A stretch of DNA of 64,000 nt from Cristatella mucedo (lineage: Eukaryota > Bryozoa > Phylactolaemata > Cristatellidae). Position 1 is the stretch's first letter; each line of letters opens with the position of its first letter. Under the pieces are notes generated by a model that saw nothing but the letters and a program-made list of their open reading frames with translations, did no database searches and was not told where the DNA came from. Of the stretch, positions 12,801 to 23,190 are shown piece by piece. The stretch covers positions 1,731,001-1,795,000 of the forward strand of contig WPIO01000030.1 in the NCBI GenBank assembly GCA_009760855.2. Direction: 5' to 3'. A program made the position numbers and the translations under genes.

Positions 12801-15800
12801 ACTTTCTATGGTCTTTGCTGTGCAAATAGTGAGCATGCTCATGTTTGCATCTGCTGCAACTCAAATTTTTATTTAGCCCTATCTGTATCTCCTTTCTGCA
12901 GCTAAGCAGATAGTATGCAGTAGCGCTGATGGACCATAGCCCAATGTCTGATGAAGTGCCTTTGGACACCGAGGGACCCGTATTTGCTCAGTATTGCATT
13001 CATTGGGTTTATGAGCTGGTTAGAGTTTCCGAAAAGTAAGCTGCATTGAGTGCTGCATTGCAGCTGTCACTACCTTGACTGGCAGTGGCTAGACGCTATC
13101 GTAGTTTAGATCGGGTTTAATCTTATAATTGTGAAATTGGTGCTTTGACCACCGTCCAGCCGTTTTGTGTTATTCTACAGATTCTCTTCATTGATTGTGC
13201 TTGTTGTAGTCAGATCTTGCTAAAGATTCGGACCTGATTGAAGCTTTCCAGTGCACAGAGACAATGAGCAACAGGTGAGGAGAAATACTCGTGACCTAAT
13301 CGAGTTAAACCAAACAAGACATTCAGGAAGGCCCTACAAAGTGAGCTAGCCTTCAATTTGTCATGGAAGCAGTGTGCAAAGATATGAGACCCCACCTGGT
13401 ATTCTAACAGTAGTCCGTTTTGGCGGGGGGGGGGGGTATGACCTGACCTGACAAGGTAACTTGGCATAATGGTGCCTACTGTCGGTTAGTATGTGCGGGC
13501 AGTGCAAAATGCTGCCGCTATACATGGCACGACTTTGGTTTCAATTTGAGAGGAGCATGACTGGTCATGACATAAGCAAAAGCACCTTGGCAGGACCTCG
13601 GCAGGGATGATCGTCGCTTGACTATTGGCCGTCACAGGCAAGGCCTCAGTAAAGACTCGAAAACCTAGCATTTGCTGTCGTGGTGGCAGTACGGGCCATT
13701 ACTGCTGATTGGCACCATATTGATTGAGGAATTACAGACACAACCGATTACCTCGATATGGGCTGACACTTTTACTCCGTGATGAGATGCTGGTTAGGCT
13801 TTTTGGAATGCACGACGTGGCGCATGATGAAAAGGTTTTCGGCATGGATTGCCAAACCCATCAACTGAGCACGAGCACATTATGTGCCAATTTAAGTGCA
13901 CGGTCGTGAAAACCTGCCCAGGCTGCCACTTCCTTCAAGCAGCAACTTGCCCCTAGCAGGAGGAGGAGGATGTAGCACTATGGTCAGATTGTGGAAATGT
14001 AAGCATGTCCTGTCCCAACGAAAGCCAAGTCCAACCTGGCCTTCTTTTGGTGACTGTGCAGTGTTGACCGTCACTGCTGTGTGTTTACGATGTATTGTCC
14101 GGTCGCTGCAATGTACACATTTAAGAGAAGGTAAGCAGCCCAAAGCTCGTCCTGTCAAGTAGTCACTCGTGAGCTGTGTGCTTGACCACCATCCGGTGCT
14201 CTCTCTTTTCCCACCCATGCTGAAGTATTACCTCTCTACATTAACCACCCGCTGAAAATAGCAGCCCCTCTATACCCTCATTCTGTTTATTGATTTTTTT
14301 CTTGTACCAGGAAATTGCTTAGGCCCGATTATTGATTTCTTTTAGCTTGAATAGGATGGAACTGGATTTCCTTGTGCCTGTGATTCTGCTAGCTTGCAAC
14401 GGACTGCTGTTTTTGCTGACAGCTTAGCTCTACATAATGCCAGAACCGAGCTTCCACTCCCTTTTCCTAGCCGGGCTTGCATTTTGAGCTCCCTCTCTTT
14501 CACATTCTCTTATTTGAAAAGTTTGTTCTTTGTTGTTTAACTATAATCTGGTGCTTTACTTAAATTGTAATGTGCCATCAACTTTTCTGTGCCGTTCTCG
14601 ATGAGTTTCTTTGAGGTCATTCATTGTTGCTTAATGCCTTATTTTGTAGAGCAAAACCTTTGTCTTTTGTAGTCCTGCTGCTGACAAATGCATTGACCAT
14701 ATATTCTACCTCCCACTTTACAGGTTTAGCATCTGATAACATTGTTTATGCTCTGTAAAGACCTACCAGACATAAGTCGACATTAGATAGAACACTGTAC
14801 TGCCTCAATGTAGTCTAACTTCTGATCATAATTAAAATAGTCATCTTTATTTTTATTGGTCTTGCTCTTGGTTTGATGTTTTCTCTCACTTGTGTGCTCT
14901 TCTGCTGTTCTTTGGGAAGTGTGTACTCCCCTAACATGTAGGCACATGCCAAGTGCCTCCCTCTCTGAGTATGCCACATATCAGCATAAGGTTGTGGATT
15001 CATGTGCAAAGCATTGTTGTTTTGGATAAATAAATAAATCCTAGCTGATTAAACAGCCTCTTTTTGTATAGCGACAGAAGAGCCTTTACGGCTATCACCA
15101 CCGCTTGCAGTGGCGATAAAGAATCGCCCCACCGAAGGAATCGAACCCACGACCTCGGGACCGAGGCCGTGAAAGCAACCACCTTACCTAGTGTGCCATC
15201 ACGGCTGTATAAAAGAGTCTTGCACTTGATGGCGGTTCAGGCATGTGCCTCATCCTCGATGTTAATAGAAATGGTTAGATTGATCATAACGCTCTCTTTT
15301 TATGAATGTTCTCACACTTGCAAATGTCACTCCCTCATTATTAATACAGCGTACATCAGAATCCTACTTAGTAGACAGTAAAGTTTGGATGTCGTACACT
15401 CATATGGTGCATGAAAATGAATTGAAATGAAGTGGAAATGGGTCGTGTAGTACCGAAAGGCCAAGTCAGGCCTACATGATAACTGCCTGCAATCAATTCT
15501 TCATTGATGCTTTCTTGCCAGTTCTGCTGTCAACCATATTAAATATCGGCACACGTTTTGCTGTGATTACACCCGGATAGGCGAAGCTGCACTAGCGTTG
15601 TGGACTGTGAGTTCGGCTGATGCTATAGCAATGAGGAGCTTATTTCATATTGTAATATTACTGTATTAAGATTTATATTGGATTATTCATAGTGCATTAT
15701 TTCTACATGTTGACCCTTGCATGTCACAGTTAACAATATTATGCTTGATGACATTGTGAATGTTACCACTAATCATTTGGGCATGCTTTCTTTACAGTAT

Positions 15801-18167
15801 CTGTAAAGTGCATAGAAAGAGATTTAGTTCTTTGAGGGTACTCTGCAAATTTATTCTTATTATTAATATTATTATTATGGTTGATGAGTGAATATGATCC
15901 ACAGCAGCATACTGATCTGCTTTTTCTATGCAAAGTTTGGAGGCACGTCTTTCTAAATTGCATGCGTGCACGTGCTCTGATTCACTTTGCTGATTTTCCA
16001 GGTATAAGATAAGCCTTTTAAAGCCTTCCATCAAAGCACTTGCTGCATCATCGAAAGTCTCTATGAGGACTGACACCAGAGGATTTCTTTCCATGCAGTA
16101 CATGATCCAATTTGACGATGGACAGACGTGTTTTATAGAATACCATGTAAGTTATATATTTCCGTCCGATAAAGTCATTGTGAACTTGGTTTCCTCCCCT
16201 GGTTTTTTCACGGGAGGAATTTCGATTCTTTCTTGCCAATAACTGTACCCAGGCTTTAGAATTGTTTGTAGAATTGCTATCACGAATTAGAAATGGGACT
16301 CACAACCCAAGTGCATATACATTTGGTAAAACCGATCGCCTGCTTCATACCGAAGCTTCATTCGAATGTGTGACTGCCTATATTTCATGGATGACTCACT
16401 GTCCTGATTGGCTGCCACATTGCCAATAGCTTTTTATTGTGAAAATACCTTACATCTATGGCCTTTATTAATACCTGTTTCCAGAGAAAGAAGAAGTTTG
16501 GATTACCTCTCCGAGGCTTTTCTTATGTCACAGTAGTCGGTGATACTGAGTGACTGCTTGCATCATTGCAAGCTCAGATGCACCGACCTAAGCCTTACCT
16601 GGCTATCATGTCCTCGGAACCTTGTTTGGTTACGGCACGATTTCCTGCAGCCACCCAGGAACACCACATCTTTCGGAACTACCTTGTTTGGTCATACTAT
16701 TGCTTTTAGTCGTCTGAGATTAATGGATACATCAGAGAACTAGGTTTGTGTATTCTTTGTGGGCAACAGTTAGTTATTGCTAGAACCACTAGTTAGGCAT
16801 CCACCTGAGAACGAGGTTAGTGAGTATGGTTGAGGTCAGCTTGAAAGGGCAGATGCCCTATCCTTATAAATCTCTACTCCGTCCTCGGTTTGTTGTTGGT
16901 TTACTTCCTTCAGATCGGACATCTTGTCCAGCTCGGCAGTTCGTGCCCGCGTAAATTCTGCATGACTAGATCTATAGCTGAAGTAGTAGCAGGGAGCCGT
17001 GCTTGCAGCCGGCGAGTGGAGACTTGGCGAATGTAGGCTGTTGGCCTGCTGACCATCCTGCGGCCGTGGCAGTGATTGCCAGGCCGTCTCACACAGCAGC
17101 AGCAGCGTCCTGCCCCACTGCTTGCCACGCTAGTGCTGCACTGCTCTCGACTTTGGTGGAACTGGCAGTCGTCTCTTGGCCATTCTCTCCTCCTCTCTCC
17201 CCGTGAGTGTTTGATGGCGGCTTGCTGTTGGCTGTGCAGGTCACCCTGCAGCAGCTGCTACTTCTGTTTCTGCTTCTGCCTGGAGCTTCAATGCATCGAA
17301 AGCCGCCTAGGTGCTGGAGACACACAGCAGACTGGGAAGAGACAAGAGACTGGACTAAGAGCGTCTCACCACTCTTACTCGTCTTAAGCGTTTCACCACT
17401 CTTAGCAGAGAGCCTGGGCTTTTGAAGCCTGCTGCAGAGGCTTCGGTCGCCTGCTATCGGAGCATCCACTGCAAGTGGACACTGTGCATCAGGGGCAGTG
17501 GGTTTGCTTCACAGACTGCTTCTCTCTTTGGCAGTGACAGTGTTTAGCATGCATGCAATGACTTGCAATAAATATAAACATAAAATCGATCTAGGCTGTG
17601 GCTGAACTGTCAGACGGATGGATTCGTATTGGTCGTTAACACTGCTAGGTGTGTTGACAGAGCGCTGGAGAGAACAAAAGTGGATCACGTCTTCCTGTAG
17701 AGTTGTCTCTCAGAAACCAGAGCTTCTGGTCCTGAAAACTCTACCCATTTCGCCTGATAAAAAAGGTTACCCCTAGTGGTTGACATGAGAACCGTGCAGT
17801 CTGGTCGTTAATGTTTGCAGTCTGTGAATTTAGCTGAACTGCATGCTGTCGTTTAGCCGATTTCTGTCAAGATTACTTATTTGTATGTGAGTGCTACCGT
17901 TAAAGTGGGTTCGGCTCTGTAGAGACTACATTCTTTAGCTATTTCCTTATTGGCCTCCATTGCTTTAACACGGCTAGCTTGAGTTGACGATGGAGTGGCC
18001 TCTGCTCCTAACCAGTGAGCAAACTCGACGAGTGTAAGCATCTTAACCCGGCGACTTGCCTTTTTACTAAAGCCAGACCAGTTTGTTAGCTGAGTATATC
18101 TTAAATATTTGCACAGTGCTTTTGTTCCTTGTAGTGTGCTCCTGACGAAGATGTTGCAGAGGATTAG
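764..18167 (+). CDS. RAD1 checkpoint clamp component, complete 8-exon gene
   Basis: Joined exons 764-895, 1665-1817, 3830-3927, 5695-5806, 11602-11724, 13210-13274, 16002-16146 and 18135-18167 give 286 codons, close to vertebrate RAD1 (about 280 aa). All junctions are GT/AG and the phases agree. RAD1 forms the PCNA-like RAD9-RAD1-HUS1 ring that is loaded at damaged or stalled DNA in the nucleus and activates ATR signalling. Diagnostic blocks include GIKATVENARCLQANAF (exon 2), LEEGGVVTNC (exon 4), ELDMTSEVLEILMSPDKPYF (exon 5) and YKISLLKPS with RGFLSMQYMI (exon 7). The start is ATG 764, with an in-frame TGA at 749-751; a second ATG at 770 is an alternative. No frameshift or internal stop was seen. 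Introns range from about 770 bp to 5.8 kb and carry LINE and SINE copies. Expression and exact UTRs cannot be read from sequence. Confidence 0.93.
925..1400. repeat. Unclassified dispersed repeat, copy 1 (RAD1 intron 1)
   Basis: About 450 bp here align by eye with 22745-23190 in the same orientation. Shared stretches include TAAATTAGAACTGAG, CTTATGAAATAGCCGCG and CTGCTGGTCGG. No coding capacity, terminal repeats or poly-A/ATT tail were recognised, so the class is unknown. A C-homopolymer (935-948) sits at the left edge of this copy. Confidence 0.65.
1665..1817 (+). CDS. RAD1 exon 2 of 8
   Basis: Codes residues 45-95 in phase 0 on both sides: acceptor TTTTTTGTAG at 1655-1664, donor GTACGT at 1818. 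The blocks GIKATVENARCLQANAF and FKISLTVLL are the most strongly conserved RAD1 segments in the window. Confidence 0.95.
1878..2310. other. RAD1 intron 2 left part, nothing recognised
   Basis: AT-rich intronic sequence with no recognised gene or repeat. Confidence 0.5.
2312..2480 (-). repeat. Degenerate tRNA-derived SINE (type 1)
   Basis: The left part (TTTAGCAGCCTCATTTATAT) matches the tail of better copies at 15030 and 35730. The B-box region and the tRNA head are strongly mutated (ACTCGAACCCTTGACCTGG). This is an old copy in RAD1 intron 2, oriented opposite to the gene. Confidence 0.5.
2612..3347 (+). mobile_element. 5'-truncated LINE family A copy, degenerate
   Basis: The 3' end of a CR1/L2-like LINE. 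Fragments of the post-RT coding region survive in different frames (QNSAARLVCREHSSCHITPL, then HRTTRFSESNSLPIPHTNLK). They are followed by the family 3' UTR and a (TTA)n tail at about 3327-3347. Several frameshifts make it a dead copy. It lies in RAD1 intron 2. Confidence 0.8.
3830..3927 (+). CDS. RAD1 exon 3 of 8
   Basis: Begins GAC TGC after acceptor CTTCCTAG. Codes DCLTIFGASS, then LKLCYGGYGTPLIL and two bases of a split Phe codon, with donor GTAAGT at 3928. This matches the DCLSIFG and YQGYGYPLMLF region of vertebrate RAD1. The split codon joins perfectly to exon 4. Confidence 0.9.
3990..5690. other. RAD1 intron 3, nothing recognised
   Basis: About 1.7 kb of intron with only short chance ORFs. 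No repeat family known from the rest of the window was recognised. Confidence 0.5.
5695..5806 (+). CDS. RAD1 exon 4 of 8
   Basis: Starts with the last base of the split Phe codon after acceptor TTTGCAG. It then codes LEEGGVVTNCSLRTLEPDEL and FSTANVNNKIILK, ending in phase 0 before GTGACT. LEEGGVVT and NVxNKIIL are RAD1 signatures. Confidence 0.93.
6297..6454. repeat. Imperfect direct duplication of a LINE-tail junction
   Basis: A unit of about 55 bp (AGCTGGTAGCACTTGCATGT through AATAATAATAAT) at 6297-6351 recurs at 6397-6454 with a few changes. Each copy runs into an (AAT)n tract followed by degenerate LINE A 3' sequence on the minus strand. It looks like a duplicated insertion edge. Confidence 0.6.
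6436..7079 (-). mobile_element. 5'-truncated LINE family A copy
   Basis: On the minus strand this reads QKSAARLFCCEHCSCHITPL, a GDHAF-SNAPKA block and FPDLTFTKKLKTNVF, followed by the 3' UTR and a (ATT)n tail at about 6436-6454. The order matches the C-terminal half of CR1/L2-type ORF2. A deletion removes part of the middle and the reading frame is damaged. It lies in RAD1 intron 4. Confidence 0.8.
7228..7510 (-). mobile_element. LINE family B 3' end fragment
   Basis: Shares with 21190, 48395 and 60230 the block from TAATGTATCT through TAACTCCACAAAG, GGAGAGTTTTGTATAGCC, and the later GAGTCAGGA and TTGAGGTAGT. This is the 3' UTR of the second LINE family, truncated before its ORF. Confidence 0.7.
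7520..8970. other. RAD1 intron 4 middle, nothing recognised
   Basis: About 1.4 kb of AT-rich intron without recognised exon, RNA gene or repeat. Confidence 0.45.
8977..9110 (-). mobile_element. Short LINE family A 3' tail fragment
   Basis: On the minus strand this is the family 3' end: CAAATGTAAAGTGCCTAG, AGAGATTGAGTTCTCTGAGG and a short (ATT)n-like tail. No coding part is left. Confidence 0.65.
9213..10170 (+). mobile_element. LINE family A copy with long RT C-terminal remnant
   Basis: Begins inside ORF2 at LLVMGKPSVIQRLERL. It continues through SARNLGVIFQSDLSLDDHIS, TSRLDFCNSLLTGLP and QLVQNSAARLVCRE. Near 9570 a small deletion shifts the frame; the rest (SESNSLQIPRTNLKSFGDRA, KAWNSLPTCVRTSPDLTTFK) continues from 9650. 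The family 3' UTR and a (TTA)n tail end at about 10170. It is closely similar to the copies at 37.8, 49.3 and 55.6 kb, so insertion was fairly recent. It lies in RAD1 intron 4. Confidence 0.88.
10300..11553 (+). mobile_element. LINE family A copy including RT catalytic box
   Basis: Retains more of the reverse transcriptase than its neighbours: GVPQGSVLGPVLFMVYTLPL, then HFYADDTRLYLCF with the catalytic YADD box, then DDIHTWMSANFRKLNDDKTN. A stop and frameshifts near 10640 break the ORF before the C-terminal region. It ends with the 3' UTR and an ATT-rich tail about 50 bp before RAD1 exon 5. Confidence 0.88.
11602..11724 (+). CDS. RAD1 exon 5 of 8
   Basis: Forty-one codons in phase 0 between TTTTCTAG and GTAAGT. 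The peptide runs SECLKDAFGELDMTSEVLEI, then LMSPDKPYFRLSTCGDTGST. The LDMTSEV and MSPDKPYFRLST blocks are highly conserved in RAD1. Confidence 0.95.
11725..13209. other. RAD1 intron 5, nothing coding recognised
   Basis: Contains a C-homopolymer near 11927 and AT-rich sequence. No gene or well-preserved repeat was recognised. Confidence 0.45.
13210..13274 (+). CDS. RAD1 exon 6 of 8
   Basis: A 65-nt exon (acceptor TTGTTGTAG, donor GTGAGG) coding SDLAKDSDLIEAFQCTETMS, then N and two bases of a split Arg codon. It matches the DSDLMEAFHC segment of vertebrate RAD1, and the split codon is completed by the first base of exon 7. Confidence 0.9.
13275..15020. other. RAD1 intron 6 left part, nothing recognised
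   Basis: Contains a G-homopolymer near 13425 and short chance ORFs on both strands. No similarity was recognised. Confidence 0.45.
15027..15207 (-). repeat. tRNA-derived SINE (type 1), well preserved
   Basis: Minus-strand reading starts with a tRNA-like head (GCCGTGATGGCACACTAGGT) and has a perfect pol III B box, GGTTCGATTCC. It then has an unrelated body and ends in AATAAATAAATCC-type simple sequence. Other copies lie at 35036, 35723, 39108 and 45535. I call it a SINE rather than a tRNA gene because the copies share the non-tRNA body and no cloverleaf 3' half follows. Confidence 0.8.
15690..15882 (+). mobile_element. LINE family A 3' UTR fragment
   Basis: Contains the family 3' end (TGTAAAGTGCATAGAAAGAG, then TTTGAGGGTACT) and a (TTA)n-like tail at about 15855-15882. 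It has no coding part and lies about 120 bp upstream of RAD1 exon 7. Confidence 0.7.
16002..16146 (+). CDS. RAD1 exon 7 of 8
   Basis: Starts with the base completing the split Arg codon, then YKISLLKPSIKALAASSKVS, RGFLSMQYMIQF and CFIEYH, with donor GTAAGT at 16147. It covers the C-terminal clamp domain core of RAD1. Without splicing at this donor, translation would continue 30-odd residues into the intron before a stop. Confidence 0.95.
16147..18134. other. RAD1 intron 7
   Basis: About 2 kb separating the penultimate exon from a 10-residue last exon. GCTGCTGC-type trinucleotide-rich sequence lies near 17090-17120. A possible poly(A) signal, AATAAA, lies near 17568, which could serve an alternative 3' end. 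No other gene was recognised. Confidence 0.5.
18135..18167 (+). CDS. RAD1 exon 8 of 8 (stop exon)
   Basis: After acceptor GTTCCTTGTAG the exon codes CAPDEDVAED and TAG. This parallels the CCPDEEVPESES C-terminus of vertebrate RAD1. It is short, so identification rests on the Cys, Pro-Asp-Glu and acidic pattern plus correct phase. Confidence 0.8.
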   Translation, partial: CAPDEDVAED

Positions 18168-21100
18168 CCAGGATGTAGTAAGCATCGTGCTTTGTCGTGT
18201 TTAGCGTTCTGAATATGCTCGGCTTCAGGCAGACCTATTGCTATGTTTACCGAGTTTTATGCTTCTGTGATTCCACTGTGAGCATGTAGTCATCCTTATG
18301 AGGCTGTAGCATGTGTTCAGGAGCATTTCCCGGGTGTGCCTGTACCATCGACAGCATCTGGCGGTACTATACAGGTTGCTACATGCCCGCTCACTGTTTT
18401 AAGTTGGAGCGATTGGCAGGCCAGCTCTATGGCCACAGCTGACATCAGCAGCTTAACTCCCTGCATTCTTCGTTCGTTATCTAAGAATAAACTGTATGCC
18501 TGCTAACCTTGTGTGCTCGTATTGCATTGACGAAGGTTCTTGGCACCTCCACGTTATTGGTATTCGATAACTAATCAATAACTCGAGGCTCACTGCACTG
18601 CTGACTAAGAGTCTGACTAAAAGCCTACCAGCGATCCGGATGCAGTCTGCAAATAGATTGTCGTGCAACACAGCGGCCATATCTTACATTAAAATGCTGG
18701 CAACGTGCAATGGTGTTTTGCTTGGCTCCATGCCATACCAGCTTCTTTCTAGCTGTGACTAAGATTCTAGGGCAAACTAGTTCGATTAGATTAGTTAGTC
18801 AATGCAGACTAAATATTTTGCTCACCAGCCTGTCATTTCTAGAGAGTACAGTTTCTTACAAATAACTGCTGTTATAGCTCGCCGTATCTCACAACCTGGA
18901 GCAATGTGAACCAGAAGCGAAATCGATTTGTGGGATGCTGTTGCAGTGGGTTGTTTTAAGGTCGAGCTTGGCTGCCAACGTATAACGCTGCTTGTATATT
19001 TAGCATGCAAATGTACTAGTCAGAATTTGCTCCGGCTGCAAACGTTCTTGGTACTCATAAGCTGATACCTCCTATATTGATGATTGACGTCGACCGCTAG
19101 TGATACACTGAACTCCTTTGGTCGGAGACCGAGAACCGCAGGATGTTTTGCGAAGTGGATAGCTTGTTAGGACTTAGGCCGGTGTCAGACTTCTGGGGTC
19201 AACTTCCATGGACGACACGACACTTCATTCTATCTCGCTATCACGCCACGATATCTTGGGTTTATTTTGAATCTCAGCTCATGTTTAGCCAACATCTAAA
19301 ATGTATTTTAATTAATGGACACATACAAATACCTCTTCCGACCCTTACACCTCGGCTTCTTACTTACTTCCTCTGCGTACTGCGATGGATAATATATCAA
19401 GCTGATGGAATTTTGGAGGCAAGCTGGCCCATGTGGCGACTTGTTGTTTTGACACGAACGGTGCCCATTAATCTGCTTTCAATCCTGCCTTGATCGGCAG
19501 GAACTATTGTTCATTTCTTATTCCTCCTGTCCTTCTTTTGTTGAAGGAAAACAGCAGGGTATCAACGCGAGACTGTATTAGTGCTTTGCCACTCTGCTCT
19601 CTACTCATATTGGCATTGAGGCGTTTATATTACGGGATAATTTATTTATTGTGAAATCACAGCAAGCGGAGATTATCGCAAACATTATCTGATAAATCTA
19701 AATACGCCGGGCCACAGATGTACCGCACCAGCCTGCCTGCCGAACTGGACCAGAGGCTGCTTGCAACGTTCAAGTAAAGAGCTGGCTACAATTCATGGAT
19801 GGACGAATGGGACCTACCTTTGTTTCTTTTTATTCCGGTAGCTGCATGGCACTTGGGGAGTCGTACCGAGAAGGACATAGGCTTTTGTCCGAGCAGAGAT
19901 AGCGATCCATTCTTAGCTCTTTACCCTACGAATAGAACCGGGTGAAGGGGAAGAACAGATTACTCACAAGGTATGTGTGCATGAAGGAGGATCAGTGCCT
20001 GTAACGAGTGTGTCGATTTAATTGTCCGTAGCGAGCTTAAGAGCCCCGATTTCCTTGATGTACCTGTTCATACTGCACTACTCTGCTGTAGAGAATGACC
20101 AATCGAGATCTGCGATGGCCAACATTGTTTACTAGTACTGTGCAGGCAAAGGCTGTTACAGCTTCATTTCGACTTTTGGCGAACGGAGTCTCGCCCGTAA
20201 CTAGAGCTTCCTGCGATGGAACTATATTCTGGTGGCGCCTCCCACCCCATGCTAAAGTAATCCCCTGGGGGGGCACATCTAGAAATATTAGTATCAATCA
20301 TTGCGCATGAGTCGACGCGATTTGTGTCGAACCTCGAAGCAAAGTATGCTAAATCGCGCACATTTGCTATGCACCTCGTTCATATGTACCACGTGCGTAG
20401 ACGTGAAGTCGGCACTGTCGCTGACGGAAGGCTACCCGGAAGCAGCGCTCTGCCGAAAATAACCACTTCAGCCATCCCGCCACTCGGTACCCCTCCCGAA
20501 GGTCACCTAGCTTCCGAGCATGGACTACCTGAGTCCGGCTTGGAGAGCCACTTCAGGGGCTTGACTGCCTGCGCTTGCAGCGCCCTCATTTTTAGATGGA
20601 TGCTAAAACGACACTACGTGTGGGATTTTAGAGGGCTCGTCGTTTCTTTTTTTTCTAGATGGCGACCACATTTTTGAGCGTCTAAAGAGGTTACAGTTCT
20701 TCTGGGAGACTGTCAGAGCTTCAGCCTCTGCATGGCTGCCAGTTTCTCAGTAGACAGACCCACATGTCCCTGCCGAGACTCGCAGGCTCGACAGAACCTT
20801 TCGACGATAGCTTCGTGCATTGCGGCCTCTGGCGAGCGCTAAGCAGTTTTTTGTTAGCTGGCCATAAAAAACTTGCCAAGCCGCATGTCCTTTAAAAGAA
20901 GAAGTGGCCTGGCTCGGCCGAGGTATGTATCAGCTTGATTTAGGCTGAGCTGATCTTCCAGTTCCGAGTCGGTCTCTTGAGAGGGATCCGAAGTCTTTTT
21001 GTTGGAGCCTTCCAGTTACGGAATTTTTTTAAATTAAACAAGCTCTACATCTTCCATCCTGCCGATACCAAACGCAGCATGTTGCTTAAGGAACCCAGCA

Positions 21101-21185
21101 ATCCGCAGTGTCGCCCTCGGTTGCTCAATCCTGGCGTCGAAGGAGCCGCCTCAATGCGTTTTGGACTGTTGTAAAAGAATCTGTT
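18168..21185. other. Intergenic stretch after RAD1, no gene recognised
   Basis: About 3 kb with short ORFs on both strands, none with a recognised domain or conserved block. The RAD1 3' UTR should lie at its left edge. Confidence 0.45.
18486..18491 (+). terminator. Candidate RAD1 poly(A) signal
   Basis: AATAAA lies about 320 bp after the RAD1 stop. It is the first canonical hexamer I noticed downstream. The use of this site is inferred. Confidence 0.35.
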
Positions 21186-21187
21186 TC

Positions 21188-21720
21188 AGAAATGTAATGT
21201 ATCTCCGTCTGTAACTCCACAAGGACTATGTGGGTGTTACGCAGGAGAGTTTTGTATAGCCCACTCACAGCCTAAGCGGCTTTCGGTACGAATTCGGTAG
21301 CTAATAGACTTCATCTCACGAAACAAAGAGAAAGTGGGAAGCATAGCAGAGTCAGGAGAGCAGTTGAGGTAGTGTGTAGCAAGGAAGTAGCAGCTCAGGA
21401 CCGCTGAAAAGGACTTGTCATAGTCGGCAGCAGGAGAGTAGTTGTCGTTGCGTGAGAATTGTGGAAGCGAGTTCCACAGTCTAGAACCTGCAGAGCTAAA
21501 ATTTCTGTCGCCAAACGGTCTTCAAGCGGAGGAATGGGACTGCTAATTTATCGTCCATAGAGGACCTAATGGCACAAAGGCTGAAACTGGTGTAGCAGTT
21601 CAGCTAGGTACGAAGGAGCCACGACGTACGAAGTGGCAGGCCTTTCGGGTCAGCATAAGACTTCTAGTGCCCTATCTTTATTTAAAGTAAATCTGGCCCG
21701 CTCGAAAGTTACAGTAACCT
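21188..21720 (-). mobile_element. LINE family B 3' end fragment
   Basis: Minus-strand copy of the family B 3' UTR, entering the end of the ORF (matching the block with TTCCACAGTCTAGAAC at 60,510). Close to the copy at 60.2-60.6 kb by eye. Confidence 0.75.
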
Positions 21721-22009
21721 TGTTAGTTACAGTAACCTTGAGCGCGCGTGCACATTTGCAGCCCTTTTCGCGTTGCCGACGAGTAAGCTTGGGTGCTCGC
21801 CGTACGCCTTAGCACTGCCTAACGCTATGGTTCCCATTGAAACGCTTGTACGATAATCCAATCGGAATGTGTCAGTGTAAGAGTTTTTTCGTGGTTCCTG
21901 AATAGCAATGGCTACGAACCGGATATGTCATAGTCTATGGACTAGACCGTCTGAACTGTACATACCAGACAAGCTAGAGTATAAAGCTGTCGGTCATCCG
22001 AGCAGCCCT

Positions 22010-22300
22010 TAAAGTATGGGTTTTCCTCAGGATTAGGTGTAAAGCCCCTTCTTTTGAATAGCTATACTCTCCCTCTGACTGTTGCATCGCCAAATTCAAT
22101 CTTGGCTTCATTTCTAGGCCGATAATACCCAGCTCTACCTATGATCCTATGATCCTTTAAAGCCTTGCTCAGCATCAATCTCACTTACCTCACTCGAAGC
22201 CTGCACAGACAACATTTGCATTGAGACGACGATTAGTTTCCCGAAGCATACCGATCACAAGACCGATCTGATAGTTATGGGCAAACCTACTGTCACGTCA
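22010..22300 (+). mobile_element. Decayed LINE RT fragment
   Basis: Degenerate + strand remnant of the GVPQG to YADD region: AAAGTATGGGTTTTCCTCAG, then CTATACTCTCCCTCTGACTG, a mutated GCCGATAATACCCAGCTCTA, and ATAGTTATGGGCAAACCTAC. It has no open frame. Confidence 0.55.
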
Positions 22301-22744
22301 AATCTAGTATCACTCCAGTCACATCTGCCCCTAATCTATGCACAATTTTCCAAAACAAATAGTCTTTTATTTTGACCATTGGCAAATGACCGGAACATGG
22401 TTAACCAAATTAATTTTCAAGAGATGTTTACATCGGAAGTAGCACGTCGAGCTCAATAATATGAGTTCCTGAGATGCCTGCCAATAAAACAGTTTTTTGC
22501 GGAAAACTTTGTAAATAAAAGCTACTCAGCCCTAAACGAACGTGCCGACCGTAACTTGAAACTGTAAAAGATGTTTAATTTTCAAAATAATGACTAACCC
22601 CCTCGAGATCAACTATCCACCCGGTAGTTATAACAATCAAAAAACGTAAAACCAAACCAGCGAAGTTAGGCTCGGCCCTTTTGGGTCCCGCTGCGGAGAA
22701 AGGCTAATACAACCTGTTTATTACTCCTTTATTTACTTGCCATA

Positions 22745-23190
22745 ATGTAATGCGCCGCGATTATGGTCTATGAGCCTGACAGCTGAACCTCGATTATGAA
22801 CTATGAGCTACACCGTTAAATTAGAACTGAGCTGCTTATGAAATAGCCGCGGTAAGCCCAGGATTATTAGCGCTACGTATTATTATGTAAGAAAATGGTT
22901 TTTGCGATTTTTGTGATCCATTACTGTATAAAACTTGTGCCTGACCGACGTCACTCTTTATGTAGCAACGGTCTGCTGGTCGGCAAGTCCCCTAGGCCTG
23001 AGCTGCTCTAAACCTGTTAGCGAATCGGCTGGATGTCATCTGTGTGTATCAGTAATCAAATGCTGGCTATTTTTCGTGCTTTGTCTGCTACAGTAGTTGT
23101 TGTTAGCGTTGCCTGCAGAATATGGCGAACAGTGTTGTTATCGTAGGCGTATTGCTCGCTTCATGTCTTTGCAAGCGTGTCATTGACTGG
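22745..23190. repeat. Unclassified dispersed repeat, copy 2
   Basis: Second copy of the repeat at 925-1400, same orientation, with many substitutions and small indels. It is flanked on the right within 210 bp by a LINE A tail. Class unknown. Confidence 0.65.

Noticed and set aside
15027-15207. Possible tRNA gene (perfect B box)
   Set aside because: The same sequence recurs with a shared non-tRNA body and simple-sequence tail at several sites. No complete cloverleaf follows, so it is a SINE.
17089-17469. 126-codon minus ORF
   Set aside because: Low-complexity (Ser/Ala/Gln) translation of GCT/GCA-rich intron sequence with no conserved match.
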